A stretch of 64,000 bases of DNA from CAVOXO01 sp963700425 (lineage in GTDB: Bacteria > Actinomycetota > Acidimicrobiia > Acidimicrobiales > Microtrichaceae): the NCBI GenBank assembly GCA_963700425.1, contig CAVOXO010000002.1, positions 124,001 to 188,000 on the forward strand. Reading direction: 5' to 3'. Below are positions 9,555 through 19,608 of the stretch, one piece after another; positions within the stretch are counted from its first letter, which is position 1; every line of letters begins with the position of its first letter. The translations under genes were made by a program, and so were the position numbers. The notes under the pieces are model-generated. The model saw nothing but the letters and a program-made list of their open reading frames with translations. It was not told the origin of the DNA and ran no database searches.

Positions 9555-10129
9555 CGTGATGGTCCTTTCAGCAGGTCCGGCTCCGCGATCACGGCCCGGA
9601 TCGTGTCGACGTACAGCCGCCGCTCGACGGTCTTGATGCGTTCGTGCAACGACTCCTCGTCGTCGTCTGCCATGACCGCCACCGCCTCCTGAGCGAGTAT
9701 CGGTCCGGCGTCGACCTCGAGGGTCGCGACGTGGATGGTGCAACCCGTCACCTTGACCCCATACGCCAGCGCATCGGCCACTCCGTGCCACCCGGGGAAC
9801 GACGGCAGCAGGGCCGGATGGGTGTTGAGGATGCGATGGTCGAACGCATCGTGGACGGGCTGGCCGAGGATCGTCCCGAACCCCGCCATGACGACCAGAT
9901 CGATTCGGGCCTCGACGAGCGCATCGGCCACGAGCCTGCTGTACCCGTCCCGATCGAAGTCGGGCCCGAAGTCGGTTCTCTCGATGAGTCGGCAACGCAC
10001 CCCATGATCGGCTGCGACGCCTGTCGCCCGGCAGGCCCGATCCACGACCACCAGCTCTGCGCCGACATCGGCGGCGAGGATCGCATCGAGAAGGGTTCCG
10101 CTACCGGATGCCAGGACGGCCAGACGCAC
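9551..10129 (-). CDS. purN: Phosphoribosylglycinamide formyltransferase
   Basis: 192 aa, the usual PurN size. N-terminal LAVLASGSGTLLDAI is the phosphate-binding loop (Leu replaces the common Asn after GSGT). The catalytic residues are in place: Asn and His in ILNTHPALLPSFPGWHG and Asp in TLEVDAGPILAQEAV; TGCTIHVA is also typical. It transfers the formyl group of 10-formyl-THF to GAR in purine synthesis. It is translationally coupled to purH through the TTGA overlap, and with folD 4 kb away makes up a one-carbon/purine neighbourhood. About 97 bases separate it from sucD upstream. Confidence 0.93.
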   Translation of the reverse strand: MRLAVLASGSGTLLDAILAADVGAELVVVDRACRATGVAADHGVRCRLIERTDFGPDFDRDGYSRLVADALVEARIDLVVMAGFGTILGQPVHDAFDHRILNTHPALLPSFPGWHGVADALAYGVKVTGCTIHVATLEVDAGPILAQEAVAVMADDDEESLHERIKTVERRLYVDTIRAVIAEPDLLKGPSR

Positions 10130-10226
10130 GGACGGAAACTAGGCGAGGCGCAGCGGGGCTTCCAACGGGCCCCGGTCGGGGGGAGCGAGGTCCTCGGGCC
10201 CGAACCCGACCGATCGAACGCGTCGC

Positions 10227-11120
10227 TCAGAGAGAGCGGACGACGTCGACCATGAGGTCGCCCGCCTCGGTCGGATTGAGACCGACCTTGACCCCGGCCG
10301 CGGCGAGGGCGTCCATCTTGGCCTGTGCGGTGCCCTTTCCTCCCGAGACGATGGCGCCCGCGTGGCCCATCTTCTTCCCGGGAGGGGCGGTGACGCCCGC
10401 GATGTAGCTGGTGACCGGCTTGGTCATGGTCGTGATGAAGTCGGCCGCCTCTTCCTCCGCCGATCCGCCGATCTCCCCGATCATCATGACGGCGTGGGTC
10501 TCGGGATCGGCCTCGAAGGCTGCGAGGCAGTCGATGAAGCTGGTGCCGGGGACCGGGTCGCCGCCGATACCCACGCACGTCGTCACACCGATGTCCTGGC
10601 TCTTCAGTTCGTAGAGGGCCTGGTAGGTGAGGGTTCCCGAGCGGCTCACGATACCGACGTTCTTCTCCCCGGGCACCGCGGCCTTGGCGATGTGGCCGGC
10701 GGTGATACCGATGTTCGCCTTGCCGGGGCTGATGATCCCGGGGCAGTTGGGCCCGAGCAGGCGGACGTCGGGGAAGTCACGCTGCAGCTTGTTGAAGAAC
10801 CAGGCCTCGTCCTGAGCCGGGACCCCTTCGGTGATGCAGACGATGAACCTGACGCCGCCCTCGGCGGCCTCCATCACCGCGTTGCGGACGCCGGGCGCCG
10901 GGATGAAGATGCAGCTGGCATCGGCTCCGGTCTCCGCCACCGCCTCGGCCACCGACGCGAAGATGGGAATCCCCTCCACATCGGTGCCCGCCTTCTTCGG
11001 GTTCGTCCCTGCGACGACCTGGGTCCCGTAGTCGCGGTTCAGCAGGCCGTAGTAGCGGCCCTGGCTTCCGGTCAGCCCCTGATAGACGACCTTGGTGTTC
11101 TCATCGACGAAAATGGCCAT
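10227..11120 (-). CDS. sucD: Succinyl-CoA synthetase alpha subunit
   Basis: 297 aa, complete. It shows the CoA-binding Rossmann start (KVVYQGLTGSQGRYYGLLNR), GTNPKKAGTDVEGIPIF, CITEGVPAQDE, LLGPNCPGIISPGKANIGI, VGIVSRSGTLTYQA and CVGIGGDPVPGTSFIDCL. The active-site His that is phosphorylated lies in MGHAGAIVSGGKGTAQAK. With SucC it converts succinyl-CoA to succinate with NTP formation in the TCA cycle. It follows sucC by about 27 bases once the frameshifted sucC end is corrected, the classical sucCD order. Confidence 0.96.
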   Translation of the reverse strand: MAIFVDENTKVVYQGLTGSQGRYYGLLNRDYGTQVVAGTNPKKAGTDVEGIPIFASVAEAVAETGADASCIFIPAPGVRNAVMEAAEGGVRFIVCITEGVPAQDEAWFFNKLQRDFPDVRLLGPNCPGIISPGKANIGITAGHIAKAAVPGEKNVGIVSRSGTLTYQALYELKSQDIGVTTCVGIGGDPVPGTSFIDCLAAFEADPETHAVMMIGEIGGSAEEEAADFITTMTKPVTSYIAGVTAPPGKKMGHAGAIVSGGKGTAQAKMDALAAAGVKVGLNPTEAGDLMVDVVRSL

Positions 11121-11147
11121 GATTCGCTCCTGTTCCGTTCGTGGGGG

Positions 11148-12292
11148 TCAGCGGCCCTTGGCCAGCTCGACCGCGGTCCGGGCCGCATCCAACATGGTCG
11201 GCTCCATGAGCAGCCGGTCGTTCAGATGGGGGAGAGGATCTCCCGACCCTCATCGGCGTTGGTGCCGTCGAGACGGATGACGATGGGCGCGTCGATGTCG
11301 ACCCGGCCGAGCGCGGCGATGATCCCGTTGGCGACCTCCTCGCCTCTGGTGATGCCACCGAAGATGTTGATGAAGATGGCCTTCACCCTCGGATCGTTGT
11401 TGATGACCTCCAGAGCACCGGCCATCACATCGGCGTTCGCTCCGCCTCCGATGTCGAGGAAGTTGGCGGCCTCGCCTCCGACCTGATTGACGACGTCGAC
11501 AGTCGACATGGCGAGGCCGGCACCGTTGGCGATGACCCCCACCGATCCATCGAGTCCCACGTACTGGAGACCCTTGTCGTGCGCCGCGGTCTCGCGCTCG
11601 TCTCTCACCTGGGTGGCGTCGAACGCCTCGTAGTCGGGGTGACGGAACACCGCGTTCCCGTCGAGGGTGACCTTGGCGTCGAGGGCGTGCACCTCGCCGG
11701 TGGGCTTCAGGATGAGCGGGTTGATCTCGACGAGATCGGCGTCGCCGTCGACATAGGCCGTATAGAGCTTCATGAGGATGTCGACCGCACCGTCGGTGGC
11801 CTGTGGATTCAGGGCGGCGGCCGCCACCCACGCCCGGGCCGTCTCCTCGTCGAGACCGTCGACCGGATCGACCCAGATCTTGGCGATGGCGTCGGGGTTG
11901 TCCTCGGCCACCGCCTCGATCTCCACCCCACCTTCGGCCGACAGCATGCCCAGATGCTTCTTGGCCGAACGGTCGAGGGTGAAGCTCGCGTAGTACTCCT
12001 CGGCGATGTCGGACGCGGTCTCGATCCAGATGATCTCCACCGTGTGACCCTTGATGTCCATCCCCAGGATGTTCGCCGCGTGGGTCGCCACCTCCTCGGC
12101 GGTGTCGGCGAGCTTGATGCCGCCGGCCTTTCCACGGCCGCCCACCTGAACCTGGGCCTTCACCACGACGGGAAACCCGATGCGTTCGGCGATCGCCACG
12201 GCCTCCGTGGCGTCCGAGGTCGCCTCACCTGCGGAGGTGGGAATGCCGTAGCTCGCGAAGAACTGCTTTCCCTGGTACTCGAACAGGTCCAT
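11148..12292 (-). CDS. sucC: Succinyl-CoA synthetase beta subunit (single-base frameshift near the 3' end)
   Basis: Begins MDLFEYQGKQFFASYGIPTS, an ATP-grasp signature, then VVVKAQVQVGGRGKAGGIKL, DLVEINPLILKPTGEVHALD, VGLDGSVGVIANGAGLAMST and FLDIGGGANADVMAGALEVI. The open frame ends early at 11222 (REILSPI then stop). Adding one base to the G-run at 11228-11232 restores REILSPHLNDRLLMEPTM and continues to a TGA at 11148, giving a normal family C-terminus (LDAARTAVELAKGR) and about 381 aa. The C5/C6 homopolymer is a textbook sequencing-error site. The enzyme partner is SucD, encoded next. Confidence 0.95.
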
Positions 12293-12414
12293 GCGTCAGA
12301 CCCTCCCGGCTGTGTCGTCCGATCCGATGGCGCGACCCCGCTCCCGTTCGAACGTGCCGCGCCGAGGGGCGATACTAAGCAGGCCCGCGCGCTTCTCCCA
12401 ATCCAAGGATCCCG

Positions 12415-12909
12415 ATGCCGGTCGAACAACGCAGCCGCGACGCCCAGGTCCGCGCCATCCTCATCGGGGTGGTCGCCCTCGTCTTCGCGGTCACCCTCGG
12501 CTACGCGATATTCCGGGCGGCGTTCGGGTCACGTTCGTCGGTGGCGACCCAGCCCGGGGGCCGCACCTTCGTCGTCGGTTCGGCCGAGTCGCTCGCCCCC
12601 CTCATCGACGAGGACGGTCCGATTCTCCTGCCCGACCCCTCGGCCGGCGGCCAGAGCCGACCGGTGTTCGTCTGGCACCCCCCGTCGTCCGACGACGTCG
12701 ACGGATGGGTCGCCTATGAGGCCAACCCGCCGGGCGCTCCGGACGACTGCTTCCTCAGCTGGGACCTCGACGACGAGGTGCTGTCGGCCGAGTGCGTCGA
12801 CCGGGACTATCCCGCGGATGGGGAAGGCCTGCAGCCGGTTGCGGTGGAGGTCGACGACGACGGCCGGGTGATTCTCGACCTGGCGCCCGGTTCGGCCGAC
12901 GGGGAGTGA
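12415..12909 (+). CDS. Hypothetical membrane-anchored protein
   Basis: 164 aa, no family recognised. After a short charged N-terminus there is one hydrophobic segment at residues about 14-35 (ILIGVVALVFAVTLGYAIF), so the rest should lie outside the cytoplasm. The C-terminal domain is acidic, with two cysteines (DDCFLSWDLDDEVLSAEC) and the ending VAVEVDDDGRVILDL. The ending slightly recalls the Rieske fold, but the Cys-His ligand pairs are absent. ATG with AAGGA 6 bases upstream; GATACT about 40 bases upstream is a possible -10 element. Divergent from sucC. Confidence 0.7.
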   Translation: MPVEQRSRDAQVRAILIGVVALVFAVTLGYAIFRAAFGSRSSVATQPGGRTFVVGSAESLAPLIDEDGPILLPDPSAGGQSRPVFVWHPPSSDDVDGWVAYEANPPGAPDDCFLSWDLDDEVLSAECVDRDYPADGEGLQPVAVEVDDDGRVILDLAPGSADGE

Positions 12910-12942
12910 TCGAGAAGCGTTCCGACGTCGACCACGCCCAAC

Positions 12943-12957
12943 CGTGAGGGCCTCACG
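12943..12957. terminator. Small hairpin between convergent genes
   Basis: CGTGAGG, one G, CCTCACG: a perfect 7-bp inverted repeat covering the stop of the minus-strand radical SAM gene and lying 34 bases past the plus-strand hypothetical gene. The loop is too short for an ideal RNA hairpin (two pairs must open). A weak terminator candidate. Confidence 0.3.
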
Positions 12958-14819
12958 CCACGGACTCGGCGTCGCGCCGTGCCGGCGCCTCCTTCGACTT
13001 CCGACGTCGACCGACCAGGCCGATCACCTTGTGGAGACTGTCGTTGTAGGCATAGCGGGGAACCTGCTTCAAGAGCACCCGCACGGTGGCCTCGCCGTCG
13101 TAGGGGTATGAGTCGGTGGGAGCATGCGACGCGGCCGGGGCCGGGGCGGGGGCGGGGGCGGGGGCGGGGAGGATCCGCCTCTTCCGCAGCCCCCAGCGGG
13201 CCATCAGCTGACTCAGAGCCCGTTCGGTCTTGGTCTCCTCGATGTCTCGGGCCACATTGACGAGAGTTCTGGCGAATGCCACCGGATGATGCCGAAGCCC
13301 GCGTCAGCTGAAAGGTGAGATAGGCGCGGGTCCGAAGCCGCTGGAGCTCCCGATCGGTGATCTGGTCGTTCCACGACCGGGCGTGGCTCAGGTCATCGAT
13401 GGCCAGCAGGTCCAACCAGTCGACGTCGGTGCCTTGTACCAGCAGGTCGTCGCCGAGTGGAGTACCCGGCAAGGGAATGAACAGGGCGAAGGCGACTTCG
13501 TCCACCCCCACTCGGGCCAGGCGACGGGCGAAGGCGATCGTCATCTCGACATCGGCGACCGTCTCGCCCGGAAGACCGATGATGAAGTAGGCGGCGACCT
13601 TCATGCCGAGATCATGAGCATCGGCCCCGCACCGCTCGATGTGATCGAGGCTGAAGTCCTTTCCCTTCTTGATGATCTCATCGAGCACCCGCACCGATCC
13701 GCTTTCCGGAGCCAGCGTCACGTGACGACAGCCGCTCGCGTGCATCTTGGCCAGCATCTCCCTCGTCGTCCTGCTGGCACGTATGCCATTGGGGGTCTGC
13801 CACCTGATGTGGAGGCCCCGCCGGGTGATCTCATCGCAGATCTCCACGAGACGGTCCTGATCCATCGTCATGTTGTCGTCCTCGAAGTGGAACTCCTCGA
13901 TTCCCCACTCATCGACGCAATGCTGCATTTCGTCGACCACATCAGCGGCGGTTCGTGCGACGAACCGGGTTCGGCGCGACGAACAGAACGTGCAGCCGTA
14001 AGGACATCCCCGGGAACTCAGGATCGATGTCCAACGACCGGTTGCCGGTCCGTGAGCCTCCTGGGCCTGGACGTAGTTCTCGATGGGGAGCAGATGACGG
14101 GCCGGGAACGGGGTACCCGGCCGTTCCGTCCCTTCGTGCCCGGGACGACGGCCGATGAGGCGGACGTTGCGATCCAGATTCGCCAGCCGCTCCGTGGCAT
14201 CACCCTCGACGAATGCCCGTCGGCGCCGCGGTACGCCATGCCGGTCACGTTCTCGGGGCTCTCGGCTCCCTCTAGATGACGCACCAGGCCGAGAAGAGCC
14301 TCCTCCCCCTCTTCGGATCGGGCGACGAAGTCGACCGCAGGCTGGGTTTCGAGAATCGTCGGGGCCCATGCCGCGGCGTGGTGGCCACCGACCACGATCG
14401 GAATGTGGGGATGGCGGGAGCGCAGCAGCGCGCACAACTCCTCCACCGCAGGCGCGGCGAAACTGAACAGGTTGGATACTGCGATGAGACCGACATCGGG
14501 CTCGAACTCGGTCGGCGATCTGGTCGAACGACAGCCCACGCAGGAGCGCGTTGTCACGGAACGGGTGGACCTGCGCCGGGTCCTCGCCGAGAGCATCGAT
14601 CACCTGGACCGGCCTGTCGTGGGCCAACAGGTAGGCCGCGAGGTAGGCGATGCCCAGGGGCGGGGTGATCCCCGAGGCGACATGGTTGCGCGTGAAGATC
14701 TGCGGCGGGTTGACGAGAGCTGTCGTGAGGGGCACCGAGGCCGGCCGTTTGGACAGCGTAGACCCCGCTTCCGGAGACACCCCGGCCTCCGTCCCCATCA
14801 CAGTCACAGTCCGTAGCAT
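12953..14819 (-). CDS. B12-binding domain radical SAM protein (three or more frameshifts)
   Basis: The protein reads through three frames. N-terminal TTALVNPPQIFTRNH and PPLGIAYLAAYL, then the cobalamin-binding domain (DVGLIAVSNLFSF, HIPIVVGGHHAAAWAP, VDFVARSEEGEEALLGLV), then the radical SAM core with the 4Fe-4S ligands in SSRGCPYGCTFCSS, DDNMTMDQDRLVEICDEI, LAPESGSVRVLDEIIKKG and YFIIGLPGETVADVEMTI, and a C-terminal piece from 13282 to 12953 with an Ala-Pro run encoded by a GGGGCG microsatellite near 13140-13170. This is the layout of BchE/methyltransferase-type B12 radical SAM enzymes, which often methylate unactivated carbons. The substrate is unknown. ATG at 14819 is only 2 bases from the divergent methyltransferase start, so a GTG at 14735 (VPLTTALVNPP) is an alternative. 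Confidence 0.8.
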
Positions 14820-14821
14820 AC

Positions 14822-15572
14822 GTGTCCTGTCTGCCTCCCCTTCGTTCGAACAACCCCGACCCCAGCGCTCAGACAGTCCGGCTGGCGTACTGGACGCCTA
14901 CTCCGGCCGCGGCCTCCGCTGTCCGGTTCCACACCACGATGCGGTGGCACACGTCCCCGCACCGGAAGCTCGAGGCCGACCTGCCCCGCCGTGGCCGCAT
15001 TCTGGAGGTCGGATGTGGACACGGCCTGTTGGCGCTCCACCTCGCGCTCGGCGTGCCCGAGCGCACGGTCCTCGGCGTCGACATCGACGCCTCGAAGATC
15101 GAACACGCTCGGGCCGCCGCAGTGGCTGCGCAGGTCGACGATCGGGTTCACTTCGAGCACGTTGCGGCCGACTGGACTCCCCGAGACTGACCGCTACGAC
15201 GCCGCCGCCGTGAGCGACGTCCTGTACCTACTCGGACAACAACGGGTGGATGCGCTCCTCGACGGCCTCGCTGCTGCCGTCGTTCCCGGCGGGTTGGTGC
15301 TGATCGAGGAAACGGCACTCGCGCCGGTCTGGCGGTTCCGGCTGGCCCTGCTCCAGGAGTGGGTCTCGGTGCGGGTGTTGCACTGGACGGAGGGCGATGC
15401 CCTGCACTTCGTGGCTGCGGACGCCATCGCCGATCGATTGGAATCGGCTGGCATGACCGCATCGATCCGCCACCTGTCCGGGCGCCGGGTGCACCCCCAG
15501 TTCGTCGTCGAGGCACACAAGCCGCTGAGTGACGCTACCGGCCTCCCGACCGACCGCCGCCCGACAGAGTGA
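14822..15572 (+). CDS. Class I SAM-dependent methyltransferase (one frameshift)
   Basis: Motif I is RILEVGCGHGLLALHLAL, followed by VLGVDIDASKIEHARAAA and, after a frame change at about 15180 within a short C-run, RYDAAAVSDVLYLLGQQR, AAAVVPGGLVLIEETALAP and FVAADAIADRLESAGMTA. This is a Rossmann-fold methyltransferase of about 250 aa, acceptor unknown. The GTG at 14822 is a permissive start; residues before RFHTTMRWHTSPHRKL look less protein-like, so the true start may be further in. Placed between two B12 radical SAM genes on the other strand, it may modify the same product. Confidence 0.75.
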
Positions 15573-17155
15573 CGGTGACAGCACCGTCTCGTCCGGTTGC
15601 ACCGCCACCCTTCGACGCCCTCGGCACAGCGGGGCTGTCGAGATCGTCGTCGAGGTCGAGGTCGAGAGGGCCGCCACTCCGACTCGTACGCGTAGGTCTC
15701 GTCGACGGTCCGGCGCTTCGGACCCCACAGCATCATGCGTGAACTTGACGGTGTAGAACGCCGTCCAGCCAGATCTCACCCGTTCTGCACCATGTACCGG
15801 AACCGGCGCCAGAGGTAGCGCGGATTGCGGAAGTACGCCTGGGAGTAGAAGCGCTTGAAGTAGCGACGGATGACGTCCCACTCGAGATCGGGATGGTCGA
15901 AGATCGCCTCGGCGTCGTTGTAGACGGTGTACTGATCCCAGTCGAGGGTCTTGAGTCGCGACCCTGGGCGTGGAGCTCGGCGAACATCGGGGTGCCGGGG
16001 AACGGTACGCAGATTCCGCACTTCATCATGTCCAACTCGACCCGCCGGGCGAACTCGATCGTCTCGGCCATCGATTCCTCGGTGTCGCCGGTGAGGCCCA
16101 CCATGAAGTAGCCGTTGGGTTCCAGGCCGGCCCGTGCGCGCCATCCGGGTGGCCTCGACCGCGCGGTCGAGGGTCGCCCGTCCGCCCTTGCCGAACGCCT
16201 TGAGCACCTCGTCGCTGCCGCTCTCGAGCCCGAAGTACAGCCGGTAGCACCCGGCCCGCGCGGAGCAGCTCGAACAGCTCGGGCGTGGCGGAGTCGACCC
16301 GGATCCCGTTGGTGCACGACCACGACACACCGGGGTCGCGCGTGATGAGTCTCCTCGCACACCGCGGCCGCCCACTCGACATCGCTGGTGAAGATGTCGT
16401 CGACCAGCATCGACCTCGCGGAAACCCAGCCGGGCCGAGCCGGACCATCTCCTCGGCGCAACGCTCGCGGCGACTTCTTCCGGTAGCCGCGACCCAGGGT
16501 GTTCTTCGACGCACAGAAGTCGCAGGAGTAGATGCAGCCCCGGGAGAACTCGACGCGTGGTCACGGGCCGTCGCGGGCGATCAGCTTGGTGACATGACTG
16601 TTGCCCTCCATCGGATAGATCTCCCACGCCGGCAGCGCGAGATCGTCGAGGTTCTCCACGAAGCGCGGACGGTCCGCTCGGTCTCGGTCGATCGCCGTCG
16701 CGCCAGTGGAGACCGGGCACCTCGTCGGGCCTCCGTGCCGTCGAGCAGGTCGGCGATCGTCGTGATCGGCCTCGCCGCCGGCGACCAGATCGAGCGCGGA
16801 CTGGCCGAGGGTCTGGCCCGGCAGAGCAGCCGGATGGGGACCGCCGGCGATGGTGACCACGTCCGGGGCGACCTCCTTGACCACATAGGAGATGTCGCGG
16901 GTCTGGTTCGCCAGCGGCGTCGTGGCGGTGATACCGACCACGTCGGGGCGATACGTCCGTCACCGCGTCGCGGATCACTCGGCGTCGTACGGCCGGTAGG
17001 AGAGGTCGAGGAACTCGACCTCATGACCGCGGCTGCAGGATCTCGCCGGCGATCGATGCCAGACCCAGAACCGGGTACACGGGAAACGCGATCCCGCCCT
17101 CGTTCGATCCGTAGGTCCGGAAGAACGACGGGTTGATCAGAAGCGCCGTGCCCAC
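15535..17155 (-). CDS. Second B12-binding radical SAM protein (heavily frameshifted)
   Basis: The start is taken as GTG at 17155 (GTALLINPSFFRTYGSNEGG), just after the glycosyltransferase. The B12-binding part reads VVGITATTPLANQTRDISYV and APDVVTIAGGPHPAALPG; the radical SAM cluster motif is FSRGCIYSCDFCASKN at about 16510-16540; then RLYFGLESGSDEVLKAFGKGG, NGYFMVGLTGDTEESMAETI and CVPFPGTPMFAELHAQG. Six or more indels are needed. One frame stops at 15776 (RYMVQNG), but protein-like sequence continues in other frames (LWGPKRRTVDETYAYESEW, then an Asp/Leu-rich tail) to a stop at 15535, so the end is uncertain. Similar architecture to the 12.9 kb gene but not a close copy. Function unknown. 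Confidence 0.65.
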
Positions 17156-17183
17156 GCCGCTCCCGTCTCCCGGGCGTCGCAGC

Positions 17184-18289
17184 CTACGGCGGTCCGTGGC
17201 GGCGATCCCGATCGGTCGGGACTCGGCATCGCCCGACGGTACCACCGACCGCGTCGGGCCCCCGGGGAGCGACGTGTCGGTCCAGGGAGTCATGCCGAGC
17301 ATGCCGCGGACCATGCCCGGCCTGAAACGACCACACCGAGACAACGTGGAGGGCCACCAGCACGCCGGCGACGCGCGCCGTTCCCGCGACCCGGTAGCCG
17401 TCGCGCGGCGCATGTCGGCTGCCGGCCACTGCGATCGCCGCGGCATAGGTGGCACCCCCGGCTCCGACGGCGGCCCGAGCCGCGTCGCCGACCGGGCCGT
17501 CAACCCCAATGTCGCGGCGACCAACCATGGCACGACCGCGGCCGCCACGACTCCGGGTACCCGCGAGTAGAGATGCGGATGGGTGACCAGCTTCTCCCCG
17601 GTCCGTCGACGATCCGCGGCCTTGTCCGCGAGCCAGTCGCCCAACCGGTCCGGATATCGGTCGTGGCGGATCGCCAACTCCGCGACATTGCGGAAGGTCA
17701 CCCCACGCCGATGGGCCCGGCGGCACAACTCGAAGTCGTCCATGTCCCAGGGGACGTCCGACGACGGTGGCCCGATCTCATCGAGGAGCGTCGACGTCGT
17801 CACCAGATTGCAGAACGGAACGTCGCTCCAACGGATGACGCGATCGCGGCGATCCACGTGGGCCCGGGTGCCCTCGGCCAGCACGCTGCTCGACACGGCG
17901 TAGGCGAGGCGGGCGCCACGGCTCGTGCGGACGGGGGACTCCGGGCCCGTCCAGATCTCCCGCGCAGCGACGGGGAGTCGGCTCGCCGCAGCCAGCCAAC
18001 CGGGCTCGGGCAAGGCGTCGTCGTCGATGAAGGCGATCACCGGCGCGGCAGCCACCTCCAGCCCGAGCGTTCGGCGCCGATTGGGGTGGGTCTCCGGGCA
18101 GGCCACCACGCTGGAGGGCATTCCCCACCCCGTGGGATCCAGTCCTGCGACGTCACCCACCACGATCAGCTCGCGCGTCGACATCGCGGGTCTGCTCGGC
18201 GAGCGTTCGAGCCAGCTCGTCGATCAGACCCCGGTCGGCTGCAGGCCACGATGACCGAGACCCGGCGCGCGGGGCGCGACCGATCTCAC
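17184..18289 (-). CDS. Family 2 glycosyltransferase with C-terminal membrane region (frameshifted)
   Basis: The N-terminus VSVIVACSRPG and RELIVVGDVAGLDPTGW is the nucleotide-sugar binding start of GT-A enzymes; VIAFIDDDALPEPGWLAAA holds the DxD metal motif; later WDMDDFELCRRAHRRGVTF is the usual acceptor/base region (ED-like). The hydrophobic stretch VVAAAVVPWLVAATLGL and following segments suggest a membrane-anchored C-terminus. Several indels shift the frame near 18180-18280 and 17530. The GTG start at 18289 overlaps the stop of the upstream SPASM gene (GTGA). The C-terminal limit is uncertain because frames merge into the next gene. It presumably glycosylates a lipid or cell-surface product of this locus. 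Confidence 0.65.
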
Positions 18290-19411
18290 GGAGCCGCAGG
18301 GCGCCCGAGCGCGACCCGGGCGGCGTCGGCGGCCAGGCGGGGGTACAGCGACGGGGTCACCGACACCGCGGTCATGGCGGCGCACGACCACGTGCAGTTG
18401 CAGCGGTCGGGACCGAGGTGGGTGTCGCGGAATGCCGCGTAGTCGGGTCCGGCGAGCACCGACCGACGTCGTAGCCGTTGTCACGCAGGTTGCCCACCGA
18501 CTCCCAGATGACCTCGCACGGGAAGACCTCACCCTTCTCGTCGATGACGACGAGATGACGGCCGGCTTCGCAGACCTCGCCCATCGGCGTCGAGCCGGTG
18601 ACGGCGTTGCGGAGCACCCGATGGGAGGAGACCTTCGCGGCGCGCATCGGAACCGAGAAAGGGTCGAAGCGCGATCGGGCCTCGTTGGCCAGTACCTCCG
18701 CCGCGGGCCGGAACCGGTCGAAGTCCTCCACCCCCGAGTCGTCGACACCCGACGCATCGATCCGGTCGTGGGGATAGGTGAGGTGGATCCGATCGATGTC
18801 GATCCGTGCCTTGAGACCGTCGACGATCGACGGCACGTCGTCACGATTTCGCTCGAGCCACACGATGTTGACCTTGAGCGACAGGTTGTCGTGACGTCGT
18901 CGAACCTCCTGGAGCCGAACGAACGTGGCGATCGCTTCCTCGTACAGCCCCTCGACCCCACGGCTGGCGTCGTGGCGGGCGCCGAGGTGGTCGACGGAGA
19001 ACTGGAGCTCCACCACCACACCGGGGTTGGCCGCGACGAGCGGCTCGATGCGTGTCGACCATCACGTCGCCGTAGGCGAAGTTCGACGGGATGTCGACGA
19101 CCGAGGTCCCGCACGCGGTCGATGAAGGCCTGGCAGATCTCGCCGATGTCCCGACGGACGAACGGCTCACCCCCGGACAGGGCGAGATAGTGCAGCGGAC
19201 CGTATGCGTCGGCGATGCGCCCGATCTCCTCGACGGTCAGCTCCTCGCTCCGACGCGTGGGATTGTCGACCGAGTCCTTGTACAGGCAGAAGTCGCACGA
19301 CGCGTTGCACCGAGATGTGACGAAGAGGATGAGGGTCTGGGGAAGGGTGCGGCGCTGACGCGCCGCGAGGGTCGATGACCGCACCACGACAGGGATCCTG
19401 CGGAGGCTCAT
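18286..19411 (-). CDS. Radical SAM protein with SPASM-like C-terminus (frameshifted)
   Basis: The start at ATG 19411 gives MSLRRIPVVVRSSTLAARQ, then the cluster motif FVTSRCNASCDFCLYKD, the GGEP motif ALSGGEPFVRRDIGEICQAF, and VVVELQFSVDHLGARHDA. The second half (LKVNIVWLERNRDDVPSIVD, GEVCEAGRHLVVIDEKG, EVFPCEVIWESVGNLRDNGY) and the end CNCTWSCAAMTAVSV give extra cysteines as in SPASM/twitch auxiliary cluster domains. The last segment is in a different frame and ends at a TGA at 18286. Relatives include peptide-modifying and hopanoid or cofactor enzymes; no precursor peptide gene was noticed nearby. First gene of a minus-strand operon with the glycosyltransferase and the B12 radical SAM gene. 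Confidence 0.75.
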
Positions 19412-19608
19412 CGGGCGCTCCCGCGCCACCGGTATCCCATGGCGCGAGGGTACCGGTCGTGCAGATCGGCCGACACGGCGGCGTGCCACCGCGCCCTGTC
19501 GGGTCGCGCCATTGCAGGGGCGGCCGCCCGCCCGGCGGGAACGGCTGATCGCTCAGGGTGTAGCGGTCGGGCCCGGGTCCGAGGGCGGTTCCGATCCGGG
19601 CCCGCCCG

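Noticed and set aside
13137..13170. GGGGCG microsatellite as a regulatory repeat
   Set aside because: It lies in frame inside the first B12 radical SAM gene and encodes an Ala-Pro linker.
19412..19608. Small precursor peptide gene for the SPASM radical SAM protein
   Set aside because: The 197-base gap was read on both strands; no short ORF with a ribosome site and a Cys- or Gly-rich core was convincing.
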